A stretch of 64,000 nt of DNA, taken from the NCBI GenBank assembly GCA_003281125.1, contig QCCW01000001.1, positions 50,284 to 114,283 of the forward strand, in the 5' to 3' direction. How positions within the stretch are numbered: the stretch's first letter is position 1; each line of letters begins with the position of its first letter. Shown here piece by piece: positions 28,957 through 38,604 of this stretch. This DNA is from Prochlorococcus sp. AG-347-N23. GTDB taxonomy: Bacteria > Cyanobacteriota > Cyanobacteriia > PCC-6307 > Cyanobiaceae. The notes beneath the pieces are model-generated. The model made no database searches and was not told the origin of the DNA. It saw nothing but the letters and a program-made list of their open reading frames with translations. A program made the position numbers and the translations under genes.

Positions 28957-30224
28957 TTTATTGATGCTTGAAGCTTGCTTTCATAAAGAGGAAAACTTTT
29001 ACACAAGGTTAATACTCTTTCTTTACATTGACTTTCAATGACAGAATCATTTGGATTAAGCAATCTATCAGCAATAATTTCGCCAACTTCAGCAAAAGCA
29101 CTTTCATTAAATCCTCTGGTAGTTAAAGCTGCAGTACCCAATCTTAGTCCACTAGTCACAAAAGGTGATTCAGGATCAAATGGAACAGTATTTTTGTTTG
29201 CTGTGATATTCACTTCGCTTACAAGCAAATCAGCAATTTTACCAGTCATATCAATACTTCTCAAATCAAGTAAAACTATATGATTATCAGTGCCTCCACT
29301 AACAATATCAATACCTCTACTGATTAAAGTTGAAGCCAGAACTTTGGCATTTTTTATTACTTGTTGGGAATAATTAACGAAATCAGGTTGTAAGGCTTCT
29401 CCAAATGCAACTGCTTTAGCTGCAATAATATGTTCTAGGGGACCACCTTGAGTTCCAGGGAAAACAGATTTATCAAATTTCTTTCCAAATTCTTCATCTT
29501 TGCATAAGATAAGTCCCCCTCTAGGCCCTCTTAATGTTTTATGAGTAGTTGTAGTTACTACATCACAAAAAGGTATTGGATTTGGGTGAAGTTTACTTGC
29601 TACGAGCCCAGCTATGTGTGCAATATCAGCCATTAAGTATGCCCCAACTTCATCTGCAATTTTTCTAAATGATTCAAAATCAATAGTTCTTGGATAAGCA
29701 GAATATCCACATATGATTAATTTTGGTTTTGTCTCTAATGCTATTTTTCTTATTTCATCAAAATTTAATTCACTAGTTTCTTTATTTACTCCATAGTGAA
29801 CGGCATTAAACCACTTACCACTCATATTGACTGGAGATCCATGAGTAAGGTGTCCACCATGAGATAAATCCATTCCCATAATTGTATCGCCAGGTTTAAG
29901 AAGACTTAAAAAAACAGCTGCATTTGCCTGTGCGCCACTATGGGGTTGAACATTAGCCCAATTTGCATTAAATAAATTTTTCGCTCTCTGGATAGCTAAT
30001 TCCTCGATTTCATCAACAAATTCACATCCCCCGTAATATCTTTTTTGAGGTAATCCCTCAGCATATTTATTGGTAAGGACGGATCCTTGAGCCTGCATTA
30101 CTGCAATTGATGCGAAATTCTCACTTGCTATTAACTCTAGATGGGTCTCCTGTCTATTTTTTTCAGAATTTATAAAATTGGATATTACTGGATCACTTTC
30201 TGTAAGATTTTGAAGAATATTCAT
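28953..30224 (-). CDS. glyA: Serine hydroxymethyltransferase
   Basis: GlyA is the PLP enzyme that interconverts serine and glycine and charges tetrahydrofolate with one-carbon units. Motifs include [12 protein letters not shown] near the N-terminus, the region [15 protein letters not shown] with the PLP lysine, and [10 protein letters not shown] near the C-terminus. I chose the ATG at 30222-30224 (423 aa), which matches the usual start shortly before the ISNFINSEK segment; an ATG seven codons upstream adds unconserved residues. It is the first gene of the operon and overlaps cinA by 4 bp. Confidence 0.96.
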   Translation of the reverse strand: MNILQNLTESDPVISNFINSEKNRQETHLELIASENFASIAVMQAQGSVLTNKYAEGLPQKRYYGGCEFVDEIEELAIQRAKNLFNANWANVQPHSGAQANAAVFLSLLKPGDTIMGMDLSHGGHLTHGSPVNMSGKWFNAVHYGVNKETSELNFDEIRKIALETKPKLIICGYSAYPRTIDFESFRKIADEVGAYLMADIAHIAGLVASKLHPNPIPFCDVVTTTTHKTLRGPRGGLILCKDEEFGKKFDKSVFPGTQGGPLEHIIAAKAVAFGEALQPDFVNYSQQVIKNAKVLASTLISRGIDIVSGGTDNHIVLLDLRSIDMTGKIADLLVSEVNITANKNTVPFDPESPFVTSGLRLGTAALTTRGFNESAFAEVGEIIADRLLNPNDSVIESQCKERVLTLCKSFPLYESKLQASIK

Positions 30225-30301
30225 TGAATTTGATAAGTAATACACATAATATAGACTATATTTTTTAGAAAAATATAAAAAGAATATTTCATAATTTTAA
30301 A

Positions 30302-30375
30302 CGCGCCTGGAGAGATTCGAACTCCCGACACCCTGATCCGTAGTCAGGTGCTCTAATCCACTGAGCTACAGGCGC
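30302..30375 (-). tRNA. tRNA-Arg (anticodon ACG)
   Basis: On the minus strand the acceptor arms GCGCCTG/CAGGCGC pair perfectly. The anticodon stem CCTGA/TCAGG encloses the loop CTACGGA, giving anticodon ACG (read as ICG after deamination). The D-arm GCTCAGTGGATTAGAGC and the T-arm GGGAGTTCGAATCTCTC are standard. CCA is not encoded. Confidence 0.97.
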
Positions 30376-30461
30376 ATAATTATGTAATATCTCTGTTTCA
30401 GGGGCTCTTAGTCAACTAGATTTCGGGTAAAATATCCATTATTAACAATATAATTATTAAT

Positions 30462-30713
30462 ATGCCTATAAAATGGTACGGAAATGGTGATTTAGAAGAT
30501 CCCATCTACAAACATTTTTCTCGAATAGTAAATTTTGTTATTCACTGCATGATATTTACTGCGATTCTTAGTGGTACTTGGCTTTTAAAAGAAATTAAAT
30601 ACGAAATCGCTTTTTTCAATAATTTTGCAATTTTCTGGTCCGTTCTTTTGCTCTCCCATTTGATTTTTGTAATTATAAAAAAACCTAAAGATACTTCAGA
30701 ACAATCAACTTAA
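30462..30713 (+). CDS. Small two-helix membrane protein
   Basis: This 83-residue protein has a polar N-terminus (KWYGNGDLEDPIYKHFSR) and two predicted membrane helices, at about residues 23-42 and 51-71. The sequence FSRIVNFVIHCMIF suggests a conserved cyanobacterial small-membrane-protein family, possibly of the 2TM type, but I cannot name it securely. It is co-directional with, and 15 bp from, the DUF3181 gene. Confidence 0.7.
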   Translation: MPIKWYGNGDLEDPIYKHFSRIVNFVIHCMIFTAILSGTWLLKEIKYEIAFFNNFAIFWSVLLLSHLIFVIIKKPKDTSEQST

Positions 30714-30728
30714 ATTAATTTTTTATTT

Positions 30729-31019
30729 ATGGAGTCTCAGATACGAATAAGTGATCTAGAAAATATTATTTCTGATAAGGTTTTTATAAAAATAGAAAAC
30801 TGGAATTTATATCTTGGAGATGCTGGCCTAGCCAGACATCTTGCTATTGAATGTATTAGCAATAAAGATCAAGGACCCTTAGAGTCTGCAAAAATAAGTT
30901 TGAAAGCAATAAATGTAAAGGTAGGGGATGGTGTTAACAGTATTCCACTCATTAATCTAATAACTTCCTCACAAATTGTAGAATTAGAGGAGATTTTGGA
31001 AAGTTTTTTTGAAAACTAA
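30729..31019 (+). CDS. DUF3181 family protein
   Basis: This 96-residue soluble protein shows the pattern of the cyanobacterial DUF3181 family: an N-terminal helix, then KIENWNLYLGDAGLARHLAI, and a C-terminal acidic helix (VELEEILESF). No function is known to me. It follows the two-helix membrane protein and overlaps the convergent murJ by 4 bp. Confidence 0.7.
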   Translation: MESQIRISDLENIISDKVFIKIENWNLYLGDAGLARHLAIECISNKDQGPLESAKISLKAINVKVGDGVNSIPLINLITSSQIVELEEILESFFEN

Positions 31020-32599
31020 ATCTTTGTTTTATAAACTTTAAATTTATTCACTTTCAACCATTTTGTAAGTAAATAATAAATTGCAAAAAAAATTAGAGAT
31101 CCAAATACTAATAATAAAAATTCTCCGAGCATTGAATTAAACTTATTAGTAGTTTTGAGAATGCTAAAACAAAAATTACTATCGATAAATGCCGATATTG
31201 CCATTAGGGTAATTTTCTTCAACAAATCAAAGTTAGGCAAATGGATGTCTTCATTTCGCAGATTTAAAGAGAGCAAAATAGAAACTATTAAGTTAACTAT
31301 TACTGAAGATAAAATTATTCCTACAACTCCAAAATTGTATGGTGAAAGATTTCCAAAATTTTTAATTGGTGCACCAATTAAAAACCAATCAAAAAAAATA
31401 TTAAATATTATCCCTGCAAATGATAACTTAAATGGGAATTTTGTTTTTTCTATTGAGTAGTAAGTTCTTACTAATAAATCCCTAAAAAGATAAAAAGGTA
31501 TGCCAATAGCATAAGCAATTAGTATATTTTTCACTTGTAAAGTTGCTAACTTATCAAAAGCTCCTCTTTGAAAAACTAACTGTACAATTTGGTTATTGAA
31601 TGTAATAAAAAATCCAGTTAAAAAGATAGTTGTCAAGAAACAGTACTCTATTCCTGAGATCAATTTTTTTTGTATACTCCTAGTGTCTTCATTACTTTTC
31701 AATTTAGAAAATTTTGGAAGTAATGGTAAAATTAAAGAGTTAGATAGTATGCCTAATGGGGCTTGTATAAGAAAATTTCCGTAAGCCAGTCCAGATGCTG
31801 CTCCTTGAAAACTAGAAGCGAAAAACATATCAATGAAAACATTAATTTGACTTAGGCCAGATGAGAGAGATGCTGGAATAATTAGTTTGAAAATCCTCCT
31901 CTGTTCATCTTTAAAAAATTGGAAAGTTGACCCTAATCTCAAGAGGCCGATTTTATTTATTTCCCAAATTTGAACAACAAATTGAATGAAAGTTCCCGTT
32001 AAAGTTGCAAAAGCAAGTAATCCCGTTTGATTGAGAAAGTTGCTAGATATGTTTTCTTGGTTGAAAAGCCAACTAAATAAAATAAAAAAAATAATAGTTA
32101 CACTTGTTATAACTGGGCTTATGGTGGATAGAAAGAATTTTCTTTGGGAATTTAAGGCTCCAAAGCTTAAACCTATGAAACCGGATAATGGTATACAAGG
32201 TGTAAGTATTCTTAATTGATAAGTCGCAATAGATTTGGCTTCGTAACTTAAATTTGGGGCTAGTAATTCAATTATCAGACTAGAATTAAAGTAAATTAAT
32301 ATAGCTAGACCAAATAATAATATTGAAACTTTTATGCTTACTTGAGTTAGAACAATCCCCCCGTTTTTTTTGTTGAGGGGGGTTAGAACTGCTACCACTG
32401 CATTATGTAAAGGACCATTAATCCCTCCAATAATTATGAGCAAAAAACCTGGAATTATATAGGCATAATTAAATGCGTCGTATGTAACCCCAACCCCAAA
32501 AGCAGCAGCTATAAAGATTTGCCTTATGCATCCAGCTAATTTACTAAGACTTGTACCAAATGAAATTGACAAAACATTATTTTTTAAAAATGAATGCAT
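31016..32599 (-). CDS. murJ: Lipid II flippase MurJ
   Basis: MurJ (MviN) flips the peptidoglycan precursor lipid II across the plasma membrane. The 527-residue protein has about 14 hydrophobic segments, an N-terminal SKLAGCIRQIFIAAAFG region with the conserved arginine, and YDAFNYAYIIPGFLLI soon after, both typical of the family. The start is ATG. It overlaps the DUF3181 gene end to end by 4 bp and is divergent from sfsA. Confidence 0.93.
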   Translation of the reverse strand: MHSFLKNNVLSISFGTSLSKLAGCIRQIFIAAAFGVGVTYDAFNYAYIIPGFLLIIIGGINGPLHNAVVAVLTPLNKKNGGIVLTQVSIKVSILLFGLAILIYFNSSLIIELLAPNLSYEAKSIATYQLRILTPCIPLSGFIGLSFGALNSQRKFFLSTISPVITSVTIIFFILFSWLFNQENISSNFLNQTGLLAFATLTGTFIQFVVQIWEINKIGLLRLGSTFQFFKDEQRRIFKLIIPASLSSGLSQINVFIDMFFASSFQGAASGLAYGNFLIQAPLGILSNSLILPLLPKFSKLKSNEDTRSIQKKLISGIEYCFLTTIFLTGFFITFNNQIVQLVFQRGAFDKLATLQVKNILIAYAIGIPFYLFRDLLVRTYYSIEKTKFPFKLSFAGIIFNIFFDWFLIGAPIKNFGNLSPYNFGVVGIILSSVIVNLIVSILLSLNLRNEDIHLPNFDLLKKITLMAISAFIDSNFCFSILKTTNKFNSMLGEFLLLVFGSLIFFAIYYLLTKWLKVNKFKVYKTKI

Positions 32600-32670
32600 T
32601 TGGCGTTATCTAAAATTTTTCAGGAAGATTAAGTATCAATTATATTTGATTTTTAACTAACGACATATTT

Positions 32671-33411
32671 ATGAATGAACGGATAATAGAATTTGATCCA
32701 TTAATTGAAGGGGTTTTAATTAAAAGGTATAAAAGGTTTCTTGCTGATATTAAATTAGATAGTGGAGAGGTAGTAACTGCTCATTGTGCTAATACTGGCC
32801 CAATGAAAGGGCTTTTGAACGAGGGAGCAAAAGTAAGACTCAGTCAATCTTCTTCTCCTAAAAGAAAATTACCTTTTACTTGGGAACAGATATGTGTTGT
32901 AAATGCAAATAATGACGAAGTTTGGGTTGGGATTAATACCCTATTTGCTAATAAGTTGATTAAAAAGGTTATTGAAAAAAATTTGCTACACGAAATAATT
33001 GGAGAAATAGAGATTATTAAATCTGAAGTTCCTTATGGAAAAGATAAAAAGAGCAGAATTGACTTTTTTTTAACTCCAAAATCTTCAAATCCTGATAAAC
33101 GTAACATTTTCGTAGAGGTAAAAAATACGACCTGGATTCAAGGAAATGTAGCTCTATTTCCAGATACAGTAACGAAAAGAGGTCAAAAACACCTTATAGA
33201 ATTAAAGGAATTAATTCCTGAAAGTAAAAGTGTTTTAATACTTTGTATTACTAGAAAAGACGCCTGTTTCTTTGCGCCCGGAGATGATGCAGATCCCTTA
33301 TATGGCAATCTTTTTAGAGAATCTGTAACGGCAGGAATGATATCTATTCCATGTTCCTTTGAATTTCACAAAGACCACGTTACATGGAATGGAATTAAAC
33401 CTTTGAAATAG
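32671..33411 (+). CDS. sfsA: SfsA family protein (sugar fermentation stimulation homologue)
   Basis: The 246-residue protein matches SfsA: an OB-like N-terminal part ([24 protein letters not shown]) and a PD-(D/E)XK nuclease-like C-terminal part with the conserved RIDFFL and FVEVKNTTW motifs and [13 protein letters not shown]. The E. coli protein was named for an effect on maltose metabolism; its biochemical role is unsettled. It starts at ATG and is divergent from murJ. Confidence 0.92.
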   Translation: MNERIIEFDPLIEGVLIKRYKRFLADIKLDSGEVVTAHCANTGPMKGLLNEGAKVRLSQSSSPKRKLPFTWEQICVVNANNDEVWVGINTLFANKLIKKVIEKNLLHEIIGEIEIIKSEVPYGKDKKSRIDFFLTPKSSNPDKRNIFVEVKNTTWIQGNVALFPDTVTKRGQKHLIELKELIPESKSVLILCITRKDACFFAPGDDADPLYGNLFRESVTAGMISIPCSFEFHKDHVTWNGIKPLK

Positions 33412-33505
33412 ATTGAAATAGATTAAGAAACTCGATATTTTGAAATTCAAAAAAAATAATTTTCAAATTTAACAAATAATTTTTTAGGGTGCAACTATAA
33501 AAATG

Positions 33506-33548
33506 GTATAAACAACTACTAGACACCGATAAGTTTTTTGAATAAATT
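33506..33548 (+). promoter_or_regulatory. NtcA-activated promoter of amt1
   Basis: A perfect NtcA box GTA-N8-TAC (GTATAAACAACTAC) lies at 33506-33519, followed after 23 bp by a TAN3T -10 box (TAAATT, 33543-33548). This is the canonical class II NtcA promoter geometry. Transcription is predicted to begin near 33555, leaving a leader of about 48 nt before the amt1 ATG. Confidence 0.88.
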
Positions 33549-33561
33549 TAGATTTGAAAGG

Positions 33562-33583
33562 AAACAGCACAAACTGTTTTTTT
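33562..33583 (+). promoter_or_regulatory. Hairpin with T-run in the amt1 leader
   Basis: Inside the predicted amt1 leader, AAACAG and CTGTTT form a 6-bp stem with loop CACAAA, directly followed by more T (seven T at 33577-33583). TTAGAT (33548-33553) and ATCTAA (about 33588-33593) could pair around it. The unit looks like a weak attenuator or transcript-processing signal. Function is inferred only. Confidence 0.4.
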
Positions 33584-33602
33584 GCAGATCTAATTTTTTT
33601 TT

Positions 33603-35063
33603 ATGACCACTGCTTTGCAAACGCCTCAAAGGCGCTCTAGGTCCAAATTACAAGATGCGAGTCTTGTAAATGGACCTATGCTCCTTTTGAGGAGTATTCG
33701 AGGATTTAGTTCAAACCGCTCAATGTTGTGGCTTGCAACTGTTCCTTTAGCTTTGTTTGGTTTAGGTATTTTTAATCTTTCTGCTCATGCAGGCGATCTA
33801 CCTGAGTTGAATGCAGCTTTTCTTGCCAATAACTTATGGCTATTTGTCGCTACTATTTTAGTGATATTCATGAACGCCGGCTTCGCTATGGTAGAAGCAG
33901 GTATGTGTCGTTCTAAGAACGCCGTCAACATTCTTGCTAAAAACCTTTTCGTTTTCGCTCTAGCTGTTACCTCTTATTGGGTAATAGGCTACTCGCTAAT
34001 GTACGGGGATAGTATTGCTGGTGGATGGCTATATTTTATGGGCCTATTTTTTGATCCAACTGTAACTGCCGAAACAGTTGCTGATGCTGGATTAGTCCCA
34101 ACAGTTGATTTCTTATTCCAGTCTGCATTCGCAGGAACTGCTGCTACTATCGTTTCCGGTCTTGTAGCTGAAAGAGTTAAATTTGGAGAATTTGTTGTTT
34201 TTGCGATTGTATTAACTGCATTTATATATCCAATTGCTGGTAGCTGGAAATGGAATGGTGGTTGGCTAGATGCATTAGGTTTTGTTGACTTTGCTGGTTC
34301 TTCAATTGTTCACTCAGTTGGAGCATGGGCAGGTCTTGTTGGAGCTATGCTTCTTGGACCAAGAATTGGCAAATACTCTGATGGAAAACCACAGGCTATG
34401 CCAGGACACAATATGGCTATAGCTACTTTGGGTGCATTAGTTCTATGGATAGGTTGGTATGGATTTAACCCCGGTTCTCAACTTGCTATGGACCAATGGG
34501 TTCCATATGTTGCTGTAACAACTACTTTGGCAGCTGCAGCTGGCGCTATCGGAGCAACTGTTGTTTCAACATTAACTTCTGGGAAGCCTGATCTTACAAT
34601 GATTATTAACGGAATCCTTGCTGGTTTGGTTAGTATCACTGCTGGTTGTGGTGATATGACTCTAGCTGGAGCCTGGTTCGCAGGACTAGTTGGTGGAATT
34701 ATCGTTGTATTTTCTGTCGCAGCACTCGATGCCGCTGAGATCGATGATCCTGTAGGTGCATTCTCTGTTCACGGAGTATGTGGTGTATGGGGTACTGTTG
34801 TTATCGGTCTTTGGGGTACTGCTGTACAGGGCGATGGAGCAGGTATGGGACTGTTCAATGGTGGAGGTATTACCCTTCTCCTTGTTCAAGCTCTTGGTGC
34901 CGCAGCTTATGCTATCTGGACACTAGTTACTTGCTGGATTACTTGGTCTATAATTGGAGGATTATTCGGTGGAATCCGAGTATCTGAAGAGGAGGAGACT
35001 CAAGGACTTGATATAGGAGAGCACGGAATGGAAGCATATCCAGACTTTGCATCTGCTAAATAA
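33603..35063 (+). CDS. amt1: Ammonium transporter Amt1
   Basis: Amt proteins import ammonium across the plasma membrane. The 486-residue protein has an N-terminal signal-like segment (about residues 37-62, ending AHAGDLP) and 11 expected membrane helices. Conserved family blocks include NAGFAMVEAGMCRSKNAVNIL (slightly over a helix), the SIVHSVGAWAGLVGAMLLGP region and DDPVGAFSVHGVCG, containing the pore histidines. The codon use is richer in C-ending codons than its neighbours, as expected for a highly expressed gene. A perfect NtcA site precedes it and a strong terminator follows. Confidence 0.96.
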   Translation: MTTALQTPQRRSRSKLQDASLVNGPMLLLRSIRGFSSNRSMLWLATVPLALFGLGIFNLSAHAGDLPELNAAFLANNLWLFVATILVIFMNAGFAMVEAGMCRSKNAVNILAKNLFVFALAVTSYWVIGYSLMYGDSIAGGWLYFMGLFFDPTVTAETVADAGLVPTVDFLFQSAFAGTAATIVSGLVAERVKFGEFVVFAIVLTAFIYPIAGSWKWNGGWLDALGFVDFAGSSIVHSVGAWAGLVGAMLLGPRIGKYSDGKPQAMPGHNMAIATLGALVLWIGWYGFNPGSQLAMDQWVPYVAVTTTLAAAAGAIGATVVSTLTSGKPDLTMIINGILAGLVSITAGCGDMTLAGAWFAGLVGGIIVVFSVAALDAAEIDDPVGAFSVHGVCGVWGTVVIGLWGTAVQGDGAGMGLFNGGGITLLLVQALGAAAYAIWTLVTCWITWSIIGGLFGGIRVSEEEETQGLDIGEHGMEAYPDFASAK

Positions 35064-35085
35064 TCTAACCCAAAAATCAATTATA

Positions 35086-35118
35086 GAAACCTGACTTGTG
35101 TCAGGTTTCTTTTTTTTT
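35086..35118 (+). terminator. Intrinsic terminator after amt1
   Basis: A perfect 10-bp stem (GAAACCTGAC / GTCAGGTTTC) with loop TTGT is followed by nine T. It lies 23 bp after the amt1 stop and upstream of ispH. This is the clearest intrinsic terminator in the window. Confidence 0.93.
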
Positions 35119-35153
35119 ACGAAAAATTATTTAAAATGTTGTAATATTTAAAA

Positions 35154-36350
35154 ATGGATACTCAAGCTTTTAGAAGATCTCTTCATCATTCTGATAGATA
35201 TAACAGGAGGGGGTTCGATTCTCCAACAAAAAGAGCTCAAGCTTTAGAAAAGGCTTACCAAAGCGATTTGATAAGTTCTATAAGAGATAATGATTTTAAT
35301 TACACTAAGGGCAGACTAAATATTAAATTGGCCAAAGCTTTTGGTTTTTGTTGGGGGGTTGAAAGAGCTGTAGCAATGGCTTATGAGACAAGGAGACATT
35401 ATCCTAATGAGAATATTTGGATTACAAATGAAATTATTCATAACCCCTCAGTCAATGACCATTTGAGAAAAATGAATGTGAGGTTCATCTCAGCTAAAAA
35501 TGGAATTAAGGATTTTTCGTTAGTTTCTGATGGGGACGTAGTTATATTGCCTGCTTTTGGTGCTACTGTTCAAGAAATGAAACTCCTTCATGAAAAAGGT
35601 TGCCACATTATAGATACAACTTGTCCTTGGGTTTCTAAGGTTTGGCATACTGTTGAGAAACATAAAAAACATATTTTTACATCTATAATTCATGGAAAAT
35701 TTAAGCACGAAGAGACTCTTGCTACAAGTTCATTTGCTGGTAAGTATTTAGTAGTACTTGATCTTGAAGAAGCAAATTTTGTATCTGAATATATTCTGGG
35801 TAAAAGAAACAGAAATGAGTTTATTAACAAATTTGCTAAAGCTTGTTCTGATGGATTTGATCCCGATAAGGATTTAGACAGAGTAGGAGTTGCTAACCAG
35901 ACAACTATGCTTAAAAGCGAGACAGAAGAAATTGGAAAGGTTTTTGAAAGAACGATGTTAAAAAAATTTGGACCAGAAAAACTAAATAACCACTTTTTAG
36001 CTTTTAATACAATTTGTGACGCAACTGAAGAAAGACAAGATGCGATGTTTTCTTTGGTAGATGAAGATCTTGACATTCTTGTAGTTATTGGAGGTTTCAA
36101 TTCTTCAAATACTACTCATTTACAAGAAATAGCAATTACTAAGAATATTTCTTCTTTTCACATAGATACGCCAGAGAGGATATCGGTTGAAGAAAACTCA
36201 ATATTACATAAACCACTAGGATCAGAATTAGAACTTAAAAAGAATTTTTTACCAGATGGAAAAATTAAAGTTGGAATTACATCAGGTGCTTCTACACCAG
36301 ATAAAGTTGTAGCGGATGTTATAGAAAAATTGATTGATATAGCTTCCTAA
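35154..36350 (+). CDS. ispH: 4-hydroxy-3-methylbut-2-enyl diphosphate reductase
   Basis: IspH (LytB) is the last enzyme of the MEP isoprenoid pathway and makes IPP and DMAPP with a 4Fe-4S cluster. The three cluster cysteines are in [24 protein letters not shown] and [24 protein letters not shown] near the C-terminus is also diagnostic. The 398-residue length includes the N-terminal extension usual in cyanobacteria and plants. It starts at ATG, 36 bp after the amt1 terminator. Confidence 0.97.
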   Translation: MDTQAFRRSLHHSDRYNRRGFDSPTKRAQALEKAYQSDLISSIRDNDFNYTKGRLNIKLAKAFGFCWGVERAVAMAYETRRHYPNENIWITNEIIHNPSVNDHLRKMNVRFISAKNGIKDFSLVSDGDVVILPAFGATVQEMKLLHEKGCHIIDTTCPWVSKVWHTVEKHKKHIFTSIIHGKFKHEETLATSSFAGKYLVVLDLEEANFVSEYILGKRNRNEFINKFAKACSDGFDPDKDLDRVGVANQTTMLKSETEEIGKVFERTMLKKFGPEKLNNHFLAFNTICDATEERQDAMFSLVDEDLDILVVIGGFNSSNTTHLQEIAITKNISSFHIDTPERISVEENSILHKPLGSELELKKNFLPDGKIKVGITSGASTPDKVVADVIEKLIDIAS

Positions 36351-36455
36351 ATTTGGAATTTTAATTATAAATTTGCTTAGTTTTTTTAATTTATTACTTA
36401 TAATTTTCCAAAAGATCTACTTTATTAACTAGAATAAATAAAAATTTTATGAAGT

Positions 36456-37016
36456 ATGGAAGACAAAACACAAACTAATCAAGTTCAGACACCCAGCATG
36501 AATAGAACTAAAGCTCCCCAAAAAGTTGAAGTTGTTGTTGCTAATCCATCTTCCAGTTCAGAAGTTAATATTCTCGGAGAATTATCAATTTTTATTTTAA
36601 GGATTGGGTTTTGCGCTTTGATGATTCATCATGGCTTAGAGAAACTTCAGGATCCGCAGGGTTTTGCGGAGTTTGTAGTTGGTAAGTATTTTCCATTTTT
36701 GCCAGGCGATCCTGTTATTTGGACTTTTGGAGCAGCTATAACTCAATTAGTTTGCCCCTTAGGATTGGCTGTAGGAATTTTTGCAAGGCTTTCTTCTCTG
36801 GGACTATTCTCCACAATGGCATTTGCGGTTTATTTTCATCTACTTGACACTGGATTAGAAGGCTTTCCTCTTGCAGTTGTAGAAGGTCATAACTATGCGT
36901 TCGAATTGTCTTTTATATATGGTGCCATTTCTCTCTACTTTCTATGCGCAGGTCCTGGAAGGCTTTCTTTATTCAGAAAAACCAACAAGATTACATATTA
37001 CCCAAAGTCAACCTAA
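36456..37016 (+). CDS. DoxX family membrane protein
   Basis: This 186-residue protein has a polar N-terminus of about 40 residues and four membrane segments with the DoxX pattern: LRIGFCALMIHHGLEKLQDP, then a loop with FGAAITQLVCPLGLAVGIF, and HNYAFELSFIYGAISLYF with the family glutamate. DoxX-like proteins have varied or unknown roles in membrane redox processes; no specific function can be given. It ends 1 bp before the convergent purH stop. Confidence 0.85.
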   Translation: MEDKTQTNQVQTPSMNRTKAPQKVEVVVANPSSSSEVNILGELSIFILRIGFCALMIHHGLEKLQDPQGFAEFVVGKYFPFLPGDPVIWTFGAAITQLVCPLGLAVGIFARLSSLGLFSTMAFAVYFHLLDTGLEGFPLAVVEGHNYAFELSFIYGAISLYFLCAGPGRLSLFRKTNKITYYPKST

Positions 37017-37017
37017 T

Positions 37018-38571
37018 TTAATGCAAAAAATGCCTTTTTTGCGTAAATACCATCGATATATCCTTAGAATTACACATATCAATACTCTCTTGGTCTCTTA
37101 GACTCCCTCCAGGTTGGATAATTGCTTTTATACCGTATTCATTTGCAAGCTCTACAGTATCTGCAAATGGGAAAAACCCATCGCTGGCTAAGACAGCATC
37201 TGAACATGATTTTCCAGCTGCTTTTAATGCAATTTTTGCTGCTCCAACTCTATTCATTTGTCCAGCTCCAATTCCAATAGTTTTTTGGTCTTTTGCAATA
37301 ACAATGGCATTAGATTTCACGTGTTTACATATTTTCCATGCAAAATTTAGATCTAAGTACATTTGATTACTCGGATTTTGATTAGTTACTGAAATCCAAC
37401 TTTCAGTTTTTTCTTCACTTTCATCGGTATCTTGGACAAGTAATCCTCCCATTATTGATTTAGTAGAAGTTTGATTCTTTTTTGGAAGTTGCTCTTTTGA
37501 TAACTTTAAAATTCTTAAATTCTTTTTAACTTTTAAAATTTCTAGAGCTTCCCCATCAAAAGATGGAGCGACGACACACTCTAAGAAAATATCTTTGAGG
37601 TGAACTGCGGTCTCAATATCAACATTTGAATTAAAAGCAACTATTCCTCCAAATGCACTTATAGAGTCACATTCCAATGCGTTTAAAAATGCTTGACAGG
37701 CTGAATTACTTATGGAGGCACCACAAGGATTATTGTGTTTTAAAATTACAGAAGCAAACTTGTCTTTTGTAAATTCATCTTTTTCTGAATAGCCAAATTC
37801 TAAAACTGTTGAAAGTGCCGACTCTAGATCCAATAGATTGTTATAGCTTAAATCTTTACCCTGCAATTGCTCTGCTGAGTTCCATCCAGTGTTACTTAAA
37901 CCATACCAAAAAGCTTTTTGATGAGGATTCTCTCCATATCTTAAGGTTTTGATTAATGGATAAGATTCAATATATTTAGAAGATTGTAAACCTCTTTCTT
38001 TACTTATCCAACTAGATATTGCGGTGTCATAGTCAGCTGTATGTTGAAAAGCTTCAAGGGCTAATTTTACTTTATATGATTCCTTTAATTCACCTTTTTT
38101 ACTTTCTTCAAGAAAATTTTGATACTGACTGGGATCAACTAAAACGGAAACGTCTTTATGATTTTTAGCTGCAGAACGAATCATTGATGGCCCTCCGATG
38201 TCGATATTTTCAATAGCATCTTCCCAACTAGCTCCCTGATCTACAGTTTTTTTAAAAGGATATAAATTGACAACAACTAAGTCAATTAACTCAAGATTGT
38301 TAGCTTCTATATCTTTTTTATGTTCCTCTTCATTTCTTTTTGCTAAAATCCCTCCGTGTATTTTTGGATGTAAAGTTTTAACTCTCCCTCCAAGAATTTC
38401 AGGAGAATTAGTAAAATCTGCAACTTTAATTACTGGAATTTTTGCTTCTATAAGATGTTTGGCAGTTCCTCCACTTGATAGGATTTTATAATTAAATTGC
38501 TCTACCAATTCCTTACAAAATGGGATTATATTTTTTTTATCAGAGACACTTACTAAAGCTAATGGTGACAT
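37018..38571 (-). CDS. purH: Bifunctional AICAR transformylase / IMP cyclohydrolase
   Basis: PurH carries out the last two steps of de novo IMP synthesis. The N-terminal cyclohydrolase domain (MGS-like fold) shows SVSDKKNI and GRVKTLHPKIHGGIL. The C-terminal transformylase domain has LRYGENPHQKAFWY, ILKHNNPCGASI, and AFGGIVAFNSNVD. The 517-residue length is standard. The ATG start is only 33 bp from the start of the divergent esterase gene. Confidence 0.97.
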   Translation of the reverse strand: MSPLALVSVSDKKNIIPFCKELVEQFNYKILSSGGTAKHLIEAKIPVIKVADFTNSPEILGGRVKTLHPKIHGGILAKRNEEEHKKDIEANNLELIDLVVVNLYPFKKTVDQGASWEDAIENIDIGGPSMIRSAAKNHKDVSVLVDPSQYQNFLEESKKGELKESYKVKLALEAFQHTADYDTAISSWISKERGLQSSKYIESYPLIKTLRYGENPHQKAFWYGLSNTGWNSAEQLQGKDLSYNNLLDLESALSTVLEFGYSEKDEFTKDKFASVILKHNNPCGASISNSACQAFLNALECDSISAFGGIVAFNSNVDIETAVHLKDIFLECVVAPSFDGEALEILKVKKNLRILKLSKEQLPKKNQTSTKSIMGGLLVQDTDESEEKTESWISVTNQNPSNQMYLDLNFAWKICKHVKSNAIVIAKDQKTIGIGAGQMNRVGAAKIALKAAGKSCSDAVLASDGFFPFADTVELANEYGIKAIIQPGGSLRDQESIDMCNSKDISMVFTQKRHFLH

Positions 38572-38604
38572 TATGGGAAAGTTTACTTACTTAAGAATAT
38601 AAAC

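Noticed and set aside
33403-33422. Tandem duplication of TTGAAATAGA at the end of sfsA
   Set aside because: Two copies of a 10-bp A+T-rich unit spanning the stop codon; most likely simple replication slippage with no effect on the protein beyond the stop.
34686-34987. Open frames overlapping amt1 in other frames
   Set aside because: Tyr/Trp/Cys- or Ser/Thr-rich translations typical of out-of-frame reading of a membrane-protein gene; not real.
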